From DTYU01 sp040757355 (GTDB taxonomy: Bacteria > Bacillota > Desulfotomaculia > Desulfotomaculales > Ammonificaceae), in assembly GCA_040757355.1 (NCBI GenBank), contig JBFLWY010000001.1:48559-112558 (forward strand): a stretch of DNA of 64,000 nt. The letters are read 5' to 3'. The notes under the pieces were generated by a model, which did no database searches, was not told the DNA's origin, and saw only the letters and a program-made list of their open reading frames with translations. Position numbers and translations under genes: made by a program. The number at the start of each line of letters is the position of its first letter. The first letter of the stretch is position 1. Of this stretch, positions 8,041 through 16,884 are shown one piece after another.

Positions 8041-9723
8041 CTATTCCACCTGTTCACTTTCCGGCAACCCGACCTCCCATGCCTTGAGTGTTCGCCTTAA
8101 GAGCTTTCCGGTTCTGGTGCGCGGGAGATACGCACAGACCTCAAACTCCTGGGGGACCATGTGTTCCGCAAGGTTGTTTTTTACGAAACGCTGCAACTCA
8201 GCCCGCAGCGTAGGCGACCATTGATGTTCCGGTCTGAGGACGAGAAAGGCTTTAATGGTTTCGCCGCGCAGGAGATCCGGCTTTCCGATAACGCCTGCCT
8301 CGAAAACCGCGGGGTGCTGCATGAGTATGCTCTCCACCTCAGCAGGACCTACCCGGCGCTCGCCTACCTTGATCATATCGTCTATACGTCCCTGGTACCA
8401 ATAATAGCCGTCCTTGTCACGGTAAACCAAATCCCCGCTCAGGTACCACGGCGTGGTGCGGAAGTACTCGTCGTATCTTTCCCGGTCAAGCCAGATGCCC
8501 CGCATCATCGCCGGCCAGGGAGCGCGGATAGCCAATTGACCCATCTGCATCGGTCCGAGTTCCCGGCCGCCGGTGTCGACAACCGCCACTTTTATGCCCG
8601 GAACCGGTTTTCCCATTGACCCTGGTTTTACCGGCAGACAGCGGAAGTTTGCGATGATGTGACCCCCGGTCTCAGTCATGAACCAGGTATCATAGACATC
8701 CAGGCCGAAAACTGCGCGGGTCCAGCGAATAGTGGCCGGGTTTAAAGCTTCGCCCACGCTCGCGATGTGCCGGAGGCTGCTTAACATAAACTGCTGTATC
8801 ACGTCGCTGCCGCTGATCATTAACAGGCGGAGTGCGCTTGGAGTAGTGTACCAGACGGTAACCCCGTAGCGCTCAATGAAGTAATACCAGCGCTGGGGGC
8901 TGAAGAGGCCGCCGTAAACCACGGTCGTAATGCCGTTAAGCCAGGGTGCGAGGATCCCGTAGGCAACCCCCGTTACCCAACCCAGATCGGCGGTACACCA
9001 GTATGTGTCGTTCGGCTTTAGGTCAAGAACCCAGAGCCCGGTATAGTAATACTGGATTAACCCGCCGTGAGAAAGGACGACACCTTTGGGCTTGCCGGTG
9101 GAACCTGAAGTGTACAACAGCACGAAAGGCGCATCCCTTTCTACCAGAACCGGTTCAAAGGTGCCGGAAGCCTCTTCGACGGCTTCGTACCAGCTTATTT
9201 CGGTACCATCAGTATGCGCTTCCGTGACGCCGAGCACGAAAATCTGTTTCAGTCTCGGCAACCGTGAACGGTCAACGCGCTGCTTCAAAGCGGCTGTCGT
9301 TACGAGCGCTACCGCGTCGGAATCCTGTAAGATTTCAGTGAACGGCCCCGCCATGTACCCTTCAAAAACAGGCACTACCACAGCGCCGGCTTTTACTATA
9401 CCGAGAAAACTGATATAAAACTCCGGCGCGGAGGGACCGAAGATGACCACTCTGTCTCCGGGTTTGATACCGCGGTTCTTGAGGGCTTGTGCGAATTTAT
9501 CTGTAAGTATCTTAAGCTCCCCGAAAGTGTATTTTTCCTCGCGAAGCCCGTCCCAGAAGAGCAGCGCCGCTTTGTCACGCAACCCCTTCTCGCATTGGAG
9601 GTCAACTGCTGCCTGGGCTATATTGAAGCAGGCGCCTGGTGCCAGTCCCAGCGCCGCTTCCGCCTCCTCCCAGCCGAAACTCCTGTAAGTGTCTTCATAG
9701 TTGGTAAGATTCGGGTGTCCCAT
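8041..9723 (-). CDS. AMP-forming acyl-CoA synthetase (AcsA-like)
   Basis: An ANL-family acid-CoA ligase of about 560 residues, shorter than Acs and nearer to the Bacillus AcsA/propionyl- or fatty-acyl-CoA synthetase branch. Seen: P-loop YTSGSTGKPKGVVLSHGG, the core TWFMTETGGH, the hinge YYWYQGRIDDMIKVGERRVG, and the catalytic lysine motif RTRTGKLLRR. The family's usual SAGE(R)I hinge residue is present in variant form (GERRVG). The frame runs far upstream, but GGAGG sits before the overlapping ATGATG at 9726/9723, and the upstream IclR stop overlaps these codons, so the two genes are translationally coupled. The substrate is likely a short or aromatic acid; acetate, propionate and benzoate-like acids are all possible. 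Confidence 0.88.
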   Translation of the reverse strand: MGHPNLTNYEDTYRSFGWEEAEAALGLAPGACFNIAQAAVDLQCEKGLRDKAALLFWDGLREEKYTFGELKILTDKFAQALKNRGIKPGDRVVIFGPSAPEFYISFLGIVKAGAVVVPVFEGYMAGPFTEILQDSDAVALVTTAALKQRVDRSRLPRLKQIFVLGVTEAHTDGTEISWYEAVEEASGTFEPVLVERDAPFVLLYTSGSTGKPKGVVLSHGGLIQYYYTGLWVLDLKPNDTYWCTADLGWVTGVAYGILAPWLNGITTVVYGGLFSPQRWYYFIERYGVTVWYTTPSALRLLMISGSDVIQQFMLSSLRHIASVGEALNPATIRWTRAVFGLDVYDTWFMTETGGHIIANFRCLPVKPGSMGKPVPGIKVAVVDTGGRELGPMQMGQLAIRAPWPAMMRGIWLDRERYDEYFRTTPWYLSGDLVYRDKDGYYWYQGRIDDMIKVGERRVGPAEVESILMQHPAVFEAGVIGKPDLLRGETIKAFLVLRPEHQWSPTLRAELQRFVKNNLAEHMVPQEFEVCAYLPRTRTGKLLRRTLKAWEVGLPESEQVE

Positions 9724-10559
9724 CATAACCTCCCGCCTTTTCCAGACTCGGGCTTCTGCTCCGTCTGGGGTAGCCCTGTTGCGTTTCCTTTTCGGTACCC
9801 CAGGCGCAGCGAAACGGAATGACATGATTCGCGCAGGATGTTAATAAGTCTGTTGATGCGCTCAAGAGTAAGGCGACTGGCCGGTCCCGCAATTCCCATT
9901 GCTGCTATTACTTTGCCCTTTAAGTCAAGGATCGGTGCCGCCACGCCGCGTAAACTGTCAGCGAACTCCTCGGCGCTGACAGCATATCCCTGTGTCCTGA
10001 CACGCTCGATATGGAGACAGAGCTGCTCCGGGTTGACTATGGTATTGATGGTGAATTGCCGCAGGGTCTGAGTTCTGAGGTACTCATGTAAATGGTTTTC
10101 CGGGAGGTAACCGAGCAGCACCTTCCCCTCCGCCGTACAGTGAGCCGGCAATCTCAGTCCGAGGTTCACGGTAATGGTTTCATTCGACTGGCATCGTTCG
10201 AGGTATAGCACCTCATTTCCTTCCAGCACACCAAGCTGCGTCATCTCGCCGGTTATTTCCGCCAACTCCTTCATATAAGGCAAAACCTCCCGGCGAAAGT
10301 CAAGCTGGTAAAGGAAGTTGAGCCCAAGCGATACAAACCTCATCCCGAGCCGGTAACATTCGGTTGCCTCGTCCTGTTCGACAAAGCCGTATTTTGCCAA
10401 GGTCGTGAGAAGCCGGTGCACTGTACTTTTATGCAGACCGAGCTCCCTTCCCAACCGTGTAACACCCGCCCCTTCAGGGTTGGCACCGAGGGCTTCCAGA
10501 ATCGAAAGTGCCCGTTCCACGGAATGCACGGCGTTAAACCCATCTTCTTTTTTTGACAC
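9723..10559 (-). CDS. IclR-family transcriptional regulator
   Basis: A 278-residue regulator. Residues about 10-70 form the winged helix-turn-helix (ALSILEAL ... GLHKSTVHRLLTTLAKYGFVEQD), and residues about 85-255 the IclR effector-binding domain (LPAHCTAEGKVLLGYLP, GYAVSAEEFADSLRGVAAPI). The start is GTG. The stop overlaps the start of the acyl-CoA synthetase gene, so the regulator and enzyme form one operon, suggesting the regulator senses the enzyme's substrate or product. A promoter with TTGCAT and TATCAT boxes 17 bp apart lies just upstream. Confidence 0.92.
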   Translation of the reverse strand: MSKKEDGFNAVHSVERALSILEALGANPEGAGVTRLGRELGLHKSTVHRLLTTLAKYGFVEQDEATECYRLGMRFVSLGLNFLYQLDFRREVLPYMKELAEITGEMTQLGVLEGNEVLYLERCQSNETITVNLGLRLPAHCTAEGKVLLGYLPENHLHEYLRTQTLRQFTINTIVNPEQLCLHIERVRTQGYAVSAEEFADSLRGVAAPILDLKGKVIAAMGIAGPASRLTLERINRLINILRESCHSVSLRLGYRKGNATGLPQTEQKPESGKGGRL

Positions 10560-10621
10560 CGGGAGGCCACTCCTGCTCGTTTTTTAAAAATTCAATTGCA
10601 GGTCTTTTATAAGACATTAAA

Positions 10622-10650
10622 ATGATAGACCCAACGAAAAAGTTATGCAA
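10622..10650 (-). promoter_or_regulatory. Likely sigma-A promoter for the IclR/acyl-CoA synthetase operon
   Basis: Read on the minus strand: TTGCAT (10645-10650), 17-bp spacer, TATCAT (10622-10627), about 60 bp ahead of the GTG start. An AT-rich stretch surrounds it. No clear IclR-type palindrome could be singled out. Confidence 0.5.
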
Positions 10651-10872
10651 TACCAAAAATGGAATTAAAACAACATTTCATAAATCAATAAGGGTTTATA
10701 TATGGAGCTACCTGATTTCGGCAAGGTGATGTACCAAAGACGGCATCTCCCGGGTTGGGCCAGCTTCTTGCAATTGTTAAGCCGGGCGAACAGGTGAAAA
10801 CCGTTATGGAAGCGGCTGATGCCCACCAGGCGGACGTAGTATTCTTCTTTCTTTGGAGGGAGTCGTTCACTA
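10651..10872. other. Non-coding spacer before the CAGCACTCA repeats
   Basis: No supported gene. Together with the repeats at 10873-11150 and the leader copy at 11228-11260 it forms an 800-bp gene-free zone between the IclR gene and the lipoprotein gene. Confidence 0.4.
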
Positions 10873-11059
10873 CCAGCACTCAATGGAGTTCTTGCCCTTT
10901 GAAGGACAGACCTTCATTGAGCTTAAATGCCCAGCACTCAATAGGACTTTTTGAGCTTTGGAGGAGAGACCTTCTTTAGTCTAATGAAGTGATAGCTTTC
11001 AAACTTCAAGGTTATATTGAGTGCTGGGTTAAGCTTCAAGGATTACATTGAGTGCTGGT
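10873..11059. repeat. Nested pair of CAGCACTCA-bounded palindromic elements
   Basis: Outer ends CCAGCACTCAATG (from 10873) and CATTGAGTGCTGG (to 11058) are inverted repeats. Inside lies a second unit, CCCAGCACTCAAT at 10930 to ATTGAGTGCTGGG at about 11028, with its own ends. Compared with the intact 100-bp element at 27349-27448, the outer copy has the same left half and the same right end, but its middle is replaced by the inner copy. This looks like one element inserted in, or recombined into, another. Confidence 0.85.
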
Positions 11060-11064
11060 TACCA

Positions 11065-11150
11065 CCTGCCTGCGCCGCGCTTGCCTGCGCGCCTGCCTGT
11101 GCGTGCCTGCACGCAGACAGGCTGCGCGCAAGCAGGGCGCGGCAGGCAGG
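11065..11150. repeat. 86-bp imperfect giant hairpin
   Basis: A self-complementary stretch of CTGC/GCAG words: arms of about 40 nt (11065-11105 and 11110-11150) pair with only a few bulges around a four-base loop. It would form a very stable hairpin on either strand. A short related word (cctgtctgcgtgcgg, then cgcacaggcagg) occurs at about 39570, inside the altered tail of hicA. Confidence 0.8.
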
Positions 11151-11227
11151 CCGGTAATGAAAATGTTTCAACCGCTTAGGCTTTGTTCTCTTATAAACGT
11201 CGAACGTCGAACGGACCTCAAAGGTTT

Positions 11228-11260
11228 GTCAGTATAAGGTTAAACGTATTTTCGGAGGAG
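11228..11260 (+). repeat. Orphan copy of the rimO leader sequence
   Basis: GTCAGTATAAGGTT followed by a TATTTTCGGAGGA ribosome-site-like end is the same as the leader before rimO at 27451-27484. Here no gene follows on the plus strand. Both copies sit downstream of a CAGCACTCA element, so the element and leader appear to have been duplicated together. Confidence 0.6.
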
Positions 11261-11363
11261 GACTTCTACTACCAGCCCAAAGGGAACAGCAACAGACACC
11301 GCTACTTTATTACCGGCCGGCGCGTTCCTTAGGGGCGTTCGGCAAAGGCGCTGTAACCCTTAT

Positions 11364-11861
11364 TTAAAAGACCACCACGCTGACCCGCTGGTCGCCCAGC
11401 GTCATGCCGACAGTGACCGCGTAAGTCTTTTCTCCAACGGTCTTGCTGAAAGAAAGCGTCTTGATGTCGTCGCGCGGCGCTTCAGTCATGAAATCAAAAC
11501 CTTTGGTTCCCAGTTCTTTCTTTAATGCTTCCACATCATCAGCCTTCGTTTGCCGCTTCAGCGCATAGGTGAAGTGGCTTCCGCCGCCTCCCTGGCCCAT
11601 CTGGCCTCCCATCTCAAAGAACACCGACAGCTTTGCGCCACCGAATACTTCGGTGAATGCCGCCCGGAGGTCCTTGTCGAGCGTCTTGGCGAGGTCATTA
11701 CTCGGGGTTACCTCTTCAACCGTGTCGAAGTCAATAGCGGTGGGTTGAATCGGCCGTGCCATGCCGGGCATTGTAGGCTGGGATTGCTCGGGTGCTTTCT
11801 TGCCGCAGCCTGCAACGACTACAGCTAACACGCAAATCAAGACTGTTAAGATTAATCTCAT
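11364..11861 (-). CDS. Hypothetical lipoprotein
   Basis: A 165-residue secreted lipoprotein of unknown role. The first 18 residues are a signal peptide ending in the lipobox VVAGC, so it should be anchored to the outer face of the membrane. A Pro/Gln/Met-rich linker follows, then a compact domain of about 120 residues (FGGAKLSVFFEMGG, with a Gly-rich loop GQGGGGSH, ending in GDQRVSVVVF). The ATG at 11861 is chosen over one 33 bp upstream because AGGAGG stands before it and the signal peptide begins there. No family is recognised. It is transcribed alone. Confidence 0.7.
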   Translation of the reverse strand: MRLILTVLICVLAVVVAGCGKKAPEQSQPTMPGMARPIQPTAIDFDTVEEVTPSNDLAKTLDKDLRAAFTEVFGGAKLSVFFEMGGQMGQGGGGSHFTYALKRQTKADDVEALKKELGTKGFDFMTEAPRDDIKTLSFSKTVGEKTYAVTVGMTLGDQRVSVVVF

Positions 11862-12105
11862 GAAATTCCTCCTGATAATTCGTACTATCCTCAAAACCTG
11901 AAACGGATGGATTATCTTCCATTAGCGCGTCAGCGGCCCGACCGGAACCGAAAACCAGCGCTTCAATATAAACTTCGACCTGCGCCGTCTTATTCCTGTC
12001 CTTAGCGAAAAAAAATTTTTACGAGGTCTCTGTATGCACAAACTTGTCTTTTTCTGGGCACAATGGTAGGATGGGTGGTAGATTGGTACAACGGAGGGAT
12101 GCGCT

Positions 12106-12891
12106 TTGCGCAGGGAAGGGCGCGGACCGTCGGAACTTCGGCCGGTGAGGATTTTACCGGGTTACAACAAGTATGCAGAGGGCTCCGTTCTGATTGAAGT
12201 CGGTGGTACGCTAATCGTATGTACCGCCTCAGTTGACGATAAAGCCCCGCCGTTTTTAAAGGGAACCGGCAAGGGATGGGTGACCGCGGAATACGGAATG
12301 CTCCCCCGCGCGACTGAAACAAGGAGCGTGCGGGAGGCTGCCAAAGGCCGTCCGGGCGGCAGGACGCTTGAAATACAACGGCTTATCGGCCGGTCGCTGC
12401 GGTCGGTGGTGGACCTGGAAGCACTCGGCGAACGAACCGTTATCGTTGACTGTGACGTTCTGCAGGCGGACGGCGGCACGCGGACCGCGTCGATTACCGG
12501 CGGTTTCGTTGCGCTGGTCTACGCTCTCGACTGGCTTCGCAACGAAGGGGCACTCGAGTTTTTGCCCGTATACGATTTCGTGGCCGCAGTCAGCGTGGGG
12601 AGGTTGGGAGGAGAACTCCTGCTGGATCTTTCTTTTGTAGAAGATTCGCTGGCCGGTGTGGACATGAACGTGGTAATGACTGGGAGCGGACGCCTGGTGG
12701 AAATCCAGGGAACCGGCGAAGAGGAGACCTTTTCCCGGCAAGAACTGGACCTGATGCTGGACCTCGCGGCCGGCGGCATCGCCCGCCTGGTGGAAAAGCA
12801 GCGGGAAGCGCTGGGTAACCTTGCTACTTTCATCGGAGGGATAGGTATTGCGGCGGCTGGTAGTGGCGACGACAAACCCGGGAAAGCTTAA
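12106..12891 (+). CDS. rph: Ribonuclease PH
   Basis: A 261-residue phosphorolytic 3'-5' exoribonuclease that trims tRNA 3' ends. Seen: RPVRILPGYNKYAEGSVLIEVG, the phosphate-site region AAKGRPGGRTLEIQRLIGRSLR, and the signature DCDVLQADGGTRTASITG. The TTG start has GGAGG at 12093-12097. It is slightly longer than the usual 240-250 residues, because its last codons overlap rdgB by 44 bp. The rph-rdgB pair is a common Firmicute operon. Confidence 0.95.
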   Translation: MRREGRGPSELRPVRILPGYNKYAEGSVLIEVGGTLIVCTASVDDKAPPFLKGTGKGWVTAEYGMLPRATETRSVREAAKGRPGGRTLEIQRLIGRSLRSVVDLEALGERTVIVDCDVLQADGGTRTASITGGFVALVYALDWLRNEGALEFLPVYDFVAAVSVGRLGGELLLDLSFVEDSLAGVDMNVVMTGSGRLVEIQGTGEEETFSRQELDLMLDLAAGGIARLVEKQREALGNLATFIGGIGIAAAGSGDDKPGKA

Positions 12892-13447
12892 AGAAATTGA
12901 ATCGATCCTCTCCTCCTTGGGCTTGGAGATAGTCTCGGTAGGTGCCTACCCCGGTTTACCGGAGGTGGAAGAGGACGGCGATACCTTTGAGGATAACGCC
13001 GTAAAAAAAGCGCGCTTGACGGCAGAAGCGACCGGGGAAGTGGTTTTAGCCGACGATTCAGGGCTTGAAGTCGAGCATCTTGCCGGTGCACCGGGAGTCC
13101 ACTCGGCGCGTTTTGCCGGCGAGCCGAAAAGCGACGCCGCTAACAACGCCAAGCTCCTGAAGCTCCTTGAAGGTGTACCCGAAAAAAGGCGCCGCGCCCG
13201 GTTCCGGTGCGTAATAGCGGTGGCGGTTCCCGGAGGGCCGGTTCTTACCGCGGAGGGCACGTGCGAAGGGTACATCCTTAACGAACTAAGGGGTACCGGT
13301 GGTTTCGGGTACGACCCCTTGTTTTTTCTACCCGAATTCGGGAAAACGTTTGCAGAGCTACCCCCCGAGGTGAAGAACAAGGTTAGCCACCGGGGGGCGG
13401 CGCTGGCAGGGATCAGAGAAAAGCTGGCCGAGTTTTTGCACAATTAA
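12848..13447 (+). CDS. rdgB: XTP/dITP diphosphatase (RdgB/HAM1)
   Basis: A 199-residue house-cleaning enzyme hydrolysing non-canonical purine triphosphates (ITP, XTP) to monophosphates. Seen: N-terminal TTNPGKLKEI, the acidic VLADDSGLEVEHL motif, GFGYDPLFF and the late SHRGAAL motif, all characteristic of the family. The start is a TTG inside the end of rph, with a purine-rich ribosome site in rph's last codons, so translation is coupled. Confidence 0.95.
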   Translation: MRRLVVATTNPGKLKEIESILSSLGLEIVSVGAYPGLPEVEEDGDTFEDNAVKKARLTAEATGEVVLADDSGLEVEHLAGAPGVHSARFAGEPKSDAANNAKLLKLLEGVPEKRRRARFRCVIAVAVPGGPVLTAEGTCEGYILNELRGTGGFGYDPLFFLPEFGKTFAELPPEVKNKVSHRGAALAGIREKLAEFLHN

Positions 13448-13823
13448 GGGTGCATATAAAATTTATAAAATTAAGGGGACACCATAAAATTAAGGGGACA
13501 CCATACTTAATTTTTCTTTTTTTTCTTAGAACCATGAAAACCACCAGTTATCCCGCTGCGTAGTATGGCGGTGCATACCGGGTGTCACTATTCGCGCTTA
13601 TTTTTGCCGGTATTATGCTGCAGGCACTGGAACCAAGAATAATAATTCGGTATGGTGTCCCCATGAATTCCCCATGAATTCCCTGAGATTTCGTCGTGAG
13701 TGAGCCGGATCCCCTTGGGTAAGATTTTAAGTGAGTGACTGCGTAGCTTTGACATTTAGCGGACTTGAAGTTATAATGTTATTCGTAACCGACATCCGAC
13801 GTCTGGTATCCGACCTCTGAATT
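13448..13823. other. Intergenic region with GGGGACACCAT repeats
   Basis: No gene. It carries two tandem copies of AATTAAGGGGACACCAT (13469-13485 and 13488-13504) and one inverted copy GGTATGGTGTCCCC (13649-13662), the same word seen inverted at 48501-48521. The last 40 bp before the tRNA is a degenerate array of CCGACATCCGACG-like words. Confidence 0.6.
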
Positions 13824-13897
13824 GCGGGTGTAGCTCAGTGGCAGAGCACCGGCCTTCCAAGCCGGCTACGTGGGTTCGATTCCCATCACCCGCTCCA
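13824..13897 (+). tRNA. tRNA-Gly (anticodon TCC)
   Basis: A 74-nt cloverleaf with CCA encoded: acceptor GCGGGTG pairing with CACCCGC, D-arm GCTC..GAGC, anticodon loop CTTCCAA, and a T-loop GGTTCGATTCC. No intron or odd base. Confidence 0.95.
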
Positions 13898-14071
13898 AAA
13901 AACGTTCTACGTTCAAGCTAAAGGGATGGAATTTGGGGTCCGTTCGAAGTTCAAAGTTCACGGTTCACAGTTTGAAGTTGAGAAGTTCAAGGCATAATGT
14001 TGTAAGTTCTATATTCTGACTACTGGTTTCTGAATTCTGACGTCCGGCGACTGACGACCGACATCCGTTTC
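13898..14071. other. Spacer between the two tRNAs with degenerate short-period repeats
   Basis: Filled with words such as GTTCGAAGTTCAAAGTTC and TTCTGACTACTGG that recur at roughly 7-10 bp. No gene. Confidence 0.5.
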
Positions 14072-14147
14072 GTCCCGGTAGCTCAGTGGATAGAGCAGCG
14101 GCCTTCTAAGCCGCGGGCCGGGGGTTCGAATCCCTCCCGGGACGCCA
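14072..14147 (+). tRNA. tRNA-Arg (anticodon TCT)
   Basis: A 76-nt cloverleaf with CCA encoded: acceptor GTCCCGG with CCGGGAC, anticodon loop CTTCTAA, T-loop GGTTCGAATCC. Its 3' end touches the stop codon of the decayed superoxide dismutase gene on the other strand. Confidence 0.95.
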
Positions 14148-14618
14148 TCATTTTTCCTCCCCAAGCGGTATCTGCGCCTGCGGCGCCGATTCGAGGCGTC
14201 GCTCCACCTTGTGCCAGTTGACGACCTGCCACCAGGCGTCGATGTAGTCACGGCGGCGGTTCTGGTAGTACGCGTGCTCCCAGACGTCGAGCACCAGGAT
14301 GGGAATACCGCCCCACTGAGTGAGGTTCTGGTGCTTTTCGGCTGTTAGAAGCTCCAGGCGGTACCAGGCGGGATGCCAAACAAGGACCGCCCAGCCTGAC
14401 CCTTCCACCTGAGTTGCCGCTGCACTGAACGGCTCCTTAAAGGCGGAGCAACTGTCGAAATATCCTGTAATATATTTTCGGGTAAAGGGGCAGGGCTCCC
14501 CGCCGCCCCGGGGTATCATAACGGTCCAGTAAATGCTGTGCAGAATGTGGCCGGAACCGTGGACAGGGAGCTTAATGTCCAGGTTAAGGCGCGTATTATA
14601 TCCGGCGAGTCGAAGAGA
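14148..14618 (-). pseudogene. Superoxide dismutase (Fe/Mn) remnant, N-terminus missing
   Basis: The open region encodes the C-terminal two-thirds of a Fe/Mn superoxide dismutase: HGSGHILHSIYW (second metal His), PRGGGEPC, GSGWAVLVW, and LDVWEHAYY (metal Asp and His), ending in a normal tail. The frame is closed by a TAA at 14619-14621, and the first alpha-hairpin with the first metal-binding His is absent, so the product could not bind the metal normally. An ATG at 14519 could start only a shorter fragment. The stop codon is immediately beside the tRNA-Arg 3' end, suggesting loss of the 5' part by a rearrangement at the tRNA. Confidence 0.8.
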
Positions 14619-14712
14619 TTACGGGTTGCAAAGTTAAATTGGTTGAAGAGGATGCTGCTTAATACTGCTATAAGTGGCAGATAGTGGGGTTTTTGGGAAG
14701 GAGGACGTGACT

Positions 14713-15618
14713 TTGAGTTTTACCGCTGCCTATAACCGGTTGGGGGAGGAGGAAATCAAAAAGCGTGTTGCGGCGGGCTACCGCCGGTTGAGGTGCTGCG
14801 ATATCTGCCCCCGCCGCTGTGCCGTAAACCGGTTGAAGGGTGAGTTAGGTGCTTGCCGCGGCGGCCGCGAGCCCGTTGTTTCGAGCTTCGGACCGCACTT
14901 CGGCGAAGAGGCCCCCCTCGTCGGCCACAACGGATCGGGGACCATTTTCTTTGCCTATTGTACTTTGAACTGCGTCTTCTGCCAAAACTATGAACTCAGC
15001 CATCTGGGCATGGGAGAGGCGGTGAGTGTAGCCGAACTCGCCCGGGTGATGCTGACCTTGGAAAAGTTGGGGTGCCACAACATTAACCTGGTCAGTCCCA
15101 CACACTTCGTACCGCAAATCCTGGCCGCGCTCGTAAAGGCCATGGGTGCGGGACTCAACCTGCCGATTGTGTACAACACCGGTGGTTACGAAAACCCGGA
15201 GACACTGAAACTCCTGGACGGCGTGGTGGACATCTACATGCCCGATTTTAAGTACACCGACCCCGGCGCGGCGGGAAAATATTCCGGCGCCGGGGATTAT
15301 CCGGAGGTTGTAAAGGAAGCGCTGAAAGAGATGCAGCGGCAGGTGGGGGACCTGGTTTTGGACAAGAGGGGCATCGCCAACCGCGGACTTCTGGTAAGGC
15401 ACCTTGTTCTGCCCGGAAACATAGCTAATACCGAAGAAGTGGCGGACTTCCTCGCCCGCGAGGTTTCCCCCAATTGTTTTGTTAACATAATGTCCCAATA
15501 CTACCCCGCCCACCGGGCGCGAGAGTTCCCCCCGCTCGACAGGCGGATAATCCCGGCGGAGTACCGGGACGCCGTCAACACAGCCAAGAAAAAGGGACTC
15601 CGCGTTTACAGGGATTAG
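14713..15618 (+). CDS. Radical SAM Fe-S protein, PflX/COG1313 type
   Basis: A cytoplasmic radical SAM protein of about 301 residues related to pyruvate-formate-lyase activating enzymes. Seen: an N-terminal cysteine set CCDICPRRCAVNR..GELGAC, the radical SAM motif CTLNCVFCQN (CxxxCxxC), and later SPTHFVPQIL and YNTGGYE blocks of this subfamily. The frame is open from 14674, but AAGGAGG at 14697-14704 places translation at the TTG at 14713. The biological substrate of this family is not established. It stands alone, without a pyruvate formate-lyase nearby. Confidence 0.88.
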   Translation: MSFTAAYNRLGEEEIKKRVAAGYRRLRCCDICPRRCAVNRLKGELGACRGGREPVVSSFGPHFGEEAPLVGHNGSGTIFFAYCTLNCVFCQNYELSHLGMGEAVSVAELARVMLTLEKLGCHNINLVSPTHFVPQILAALVKAMGAGLNLPIVYNTGGYENPETLKLLDGVVDIYMPDFKYTDPGAAGKYSGAGDYPEVVKEALKEMQRQVGDLVLDKRGIANRGLLVRHLVLPGNIANTEEVADFLAREVSPNCFVNIMSQYYPAHRAREFPPLDRRIIPAEYRDAVNTAKKKGLRVYRD

Positions 15619-15747
15619 CTGCCGGGTGCGAGAAGTCGCAGATCAAAATGTATTTATTATTCCGGCCCGTAAACCGGTCTCCAATTTACTTTTGGATTCT
15701 ATCTCCTATATTCTATATTCTACATTCTGGCTTCTGACTCCAACCCT

Positions 15748-16884
15748 TTAACCCGTAAGCCCCAGAGCCTTCCGATAACAGTCCGAGGCTTCCCCTTGAC
15801 GTCCCAGTTCCACCAGGATGCTTGCCTTAAGGCTCCACACCCGTGCGTCCCCGGGCGCTGTCTTTAAGACGTCTTCCAGCACGCCGAGGGCTTCATCGAA
15901 GCGTTCTAACCCCGCGAGGCAGGCGGCCTGGTTTATAAGGAAAATGTGTCTATCCGGCCCGCTTAACGTGGCCGCTTTTTTGTATAAACCGAGAGCTTCC
16001 AGCCGCCGCTGGTTTGCTTCCATGCACACGGCAAGGTTGTTGAGCAAAACCGGATCGTCGGGCTGCTTGTCCACTAAGCTCCTCAGGATGGAGACAGCCT
16101 CGTTAAGTCTCCCCGTTTTAAAGTAACAGAGCGCAAGGTTGGCGGTTACGGGGCCCTGGGGGTCAAGTTCCCGGGCAAGTTCGAAACAGGCGGTAGCTTC
16201 GTCGTAGCGTCTTAGATGAAACAGACTGAAGCCTTTATTGTTGAAGATATCTGCACCCTCGGCGCCGAGCCGCTGGGCTTCCTCATAGCACCGCAGCGCT
16301 TCCGTGAAACGCCCTAGCCGGTTGAGAGCAAGTCCGATGTTTATTAGGACGGCAACGTCCCGCCCGCCGGTAGTGCGTGCATCCTGAAACAGTTTCAACG
16401 CCTCTTCTGGCTGGCCCAGGGAGAGGAGGCATAAGCCCTTTTGATTCAAGACGGTGCTATGGTTGAGACCCGCCGCAATGGCCCGGTTGAAATAGCCGAG
16501 GGCTCGCCCGGGTTCACCTGCCGACAGGAGGTGGCTTCCGATTGCGGCGAGCATCCAGCTCCGGTCTTTGAGTTCTCTGGGAGCTTCAGGGAAAGAGGCT
16601 GCACTTTCGAGATAAAAAATGCCCCCGTTCGACCTGTTGTAAGGCCAGACGCGCTTAATGTGCCATACCGCACGATCGATCCGGCCAAGCTTAAAACATA
16701 ACTGGCCTGCACGAAGGTGTAAATCGGCCCTTTCCGGGCGTTCTTGCAGCGCCTGGTCGATGAACCAAAGGGCGGCTTCTTCAAGGCCAAGTGTTGCACA
16801 GAACCGCGCCCCGGTTGTGCAGAACTGCGGGTTTTTAAGCCAAGATTTGATAGCGCTAACGGGATTTCGCATAAGAATCAGCAT
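15748..16884 (-). CDS. Tetratricopeptide repeat protein
   Basis: A 378-residue protein made almost wholly of TPR units, about nine to ten 34-residue helical pairs (for example AVLINIGLALNRLGRFTEAL and ADIFNNKGFSLFHLRRYDEA). There is no signal peptide or membrane segment, so it should be a cytoplasmic protein-protein scaffold. GGAGG precedes the ATG. Partners are unknown and the neighbours give no hint. Confidence 0.85.
   Translation of the reverse strand: MLILMRNPVSAIKSWLKNPQFCTTGARFCATLGLEEAALWFIDQALQERPERADLHLRAGQLCFKLGRIDRAVWHIKRVWPYNRSNGGIFYLESAASFPEAPRELKDRSWMLAAIGSHLLSAGEPGRALGYFNRAIAAGLNHSTVLNQKGLCLLSLGQPEEALKLFQDARTTGGRDVAVLINIGLALNRLGRFTEALRCYEEAQRLGAEGADIFNNKGFSLFHLRRYDEATACFELARELDPQGPVTANLALCYFKTGRLNEAVSILRSLVDKQPDDPVLLNNLAVCMEANQRRLEALGLYKKAATLSGPDRHIFLINQAACLAGLERFDEALGVLEDVLKTAPGDARVWSLKASILVELGRQGEASDCYRKALGLTG

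Noticed and set aside
13920..14000. CRISPR-like appearance of recurring GTTCAA words
   Set aside because: Spacing is irregular, repeats are short and imperfect, no constant spacer length and no cas genes.
14009..14251. 80-codon minus-strand frame overlapping both tRNA-Arg and sod
   Set aside because: It covers the tRNA and is a shadow of the sod remnant; no start signal.
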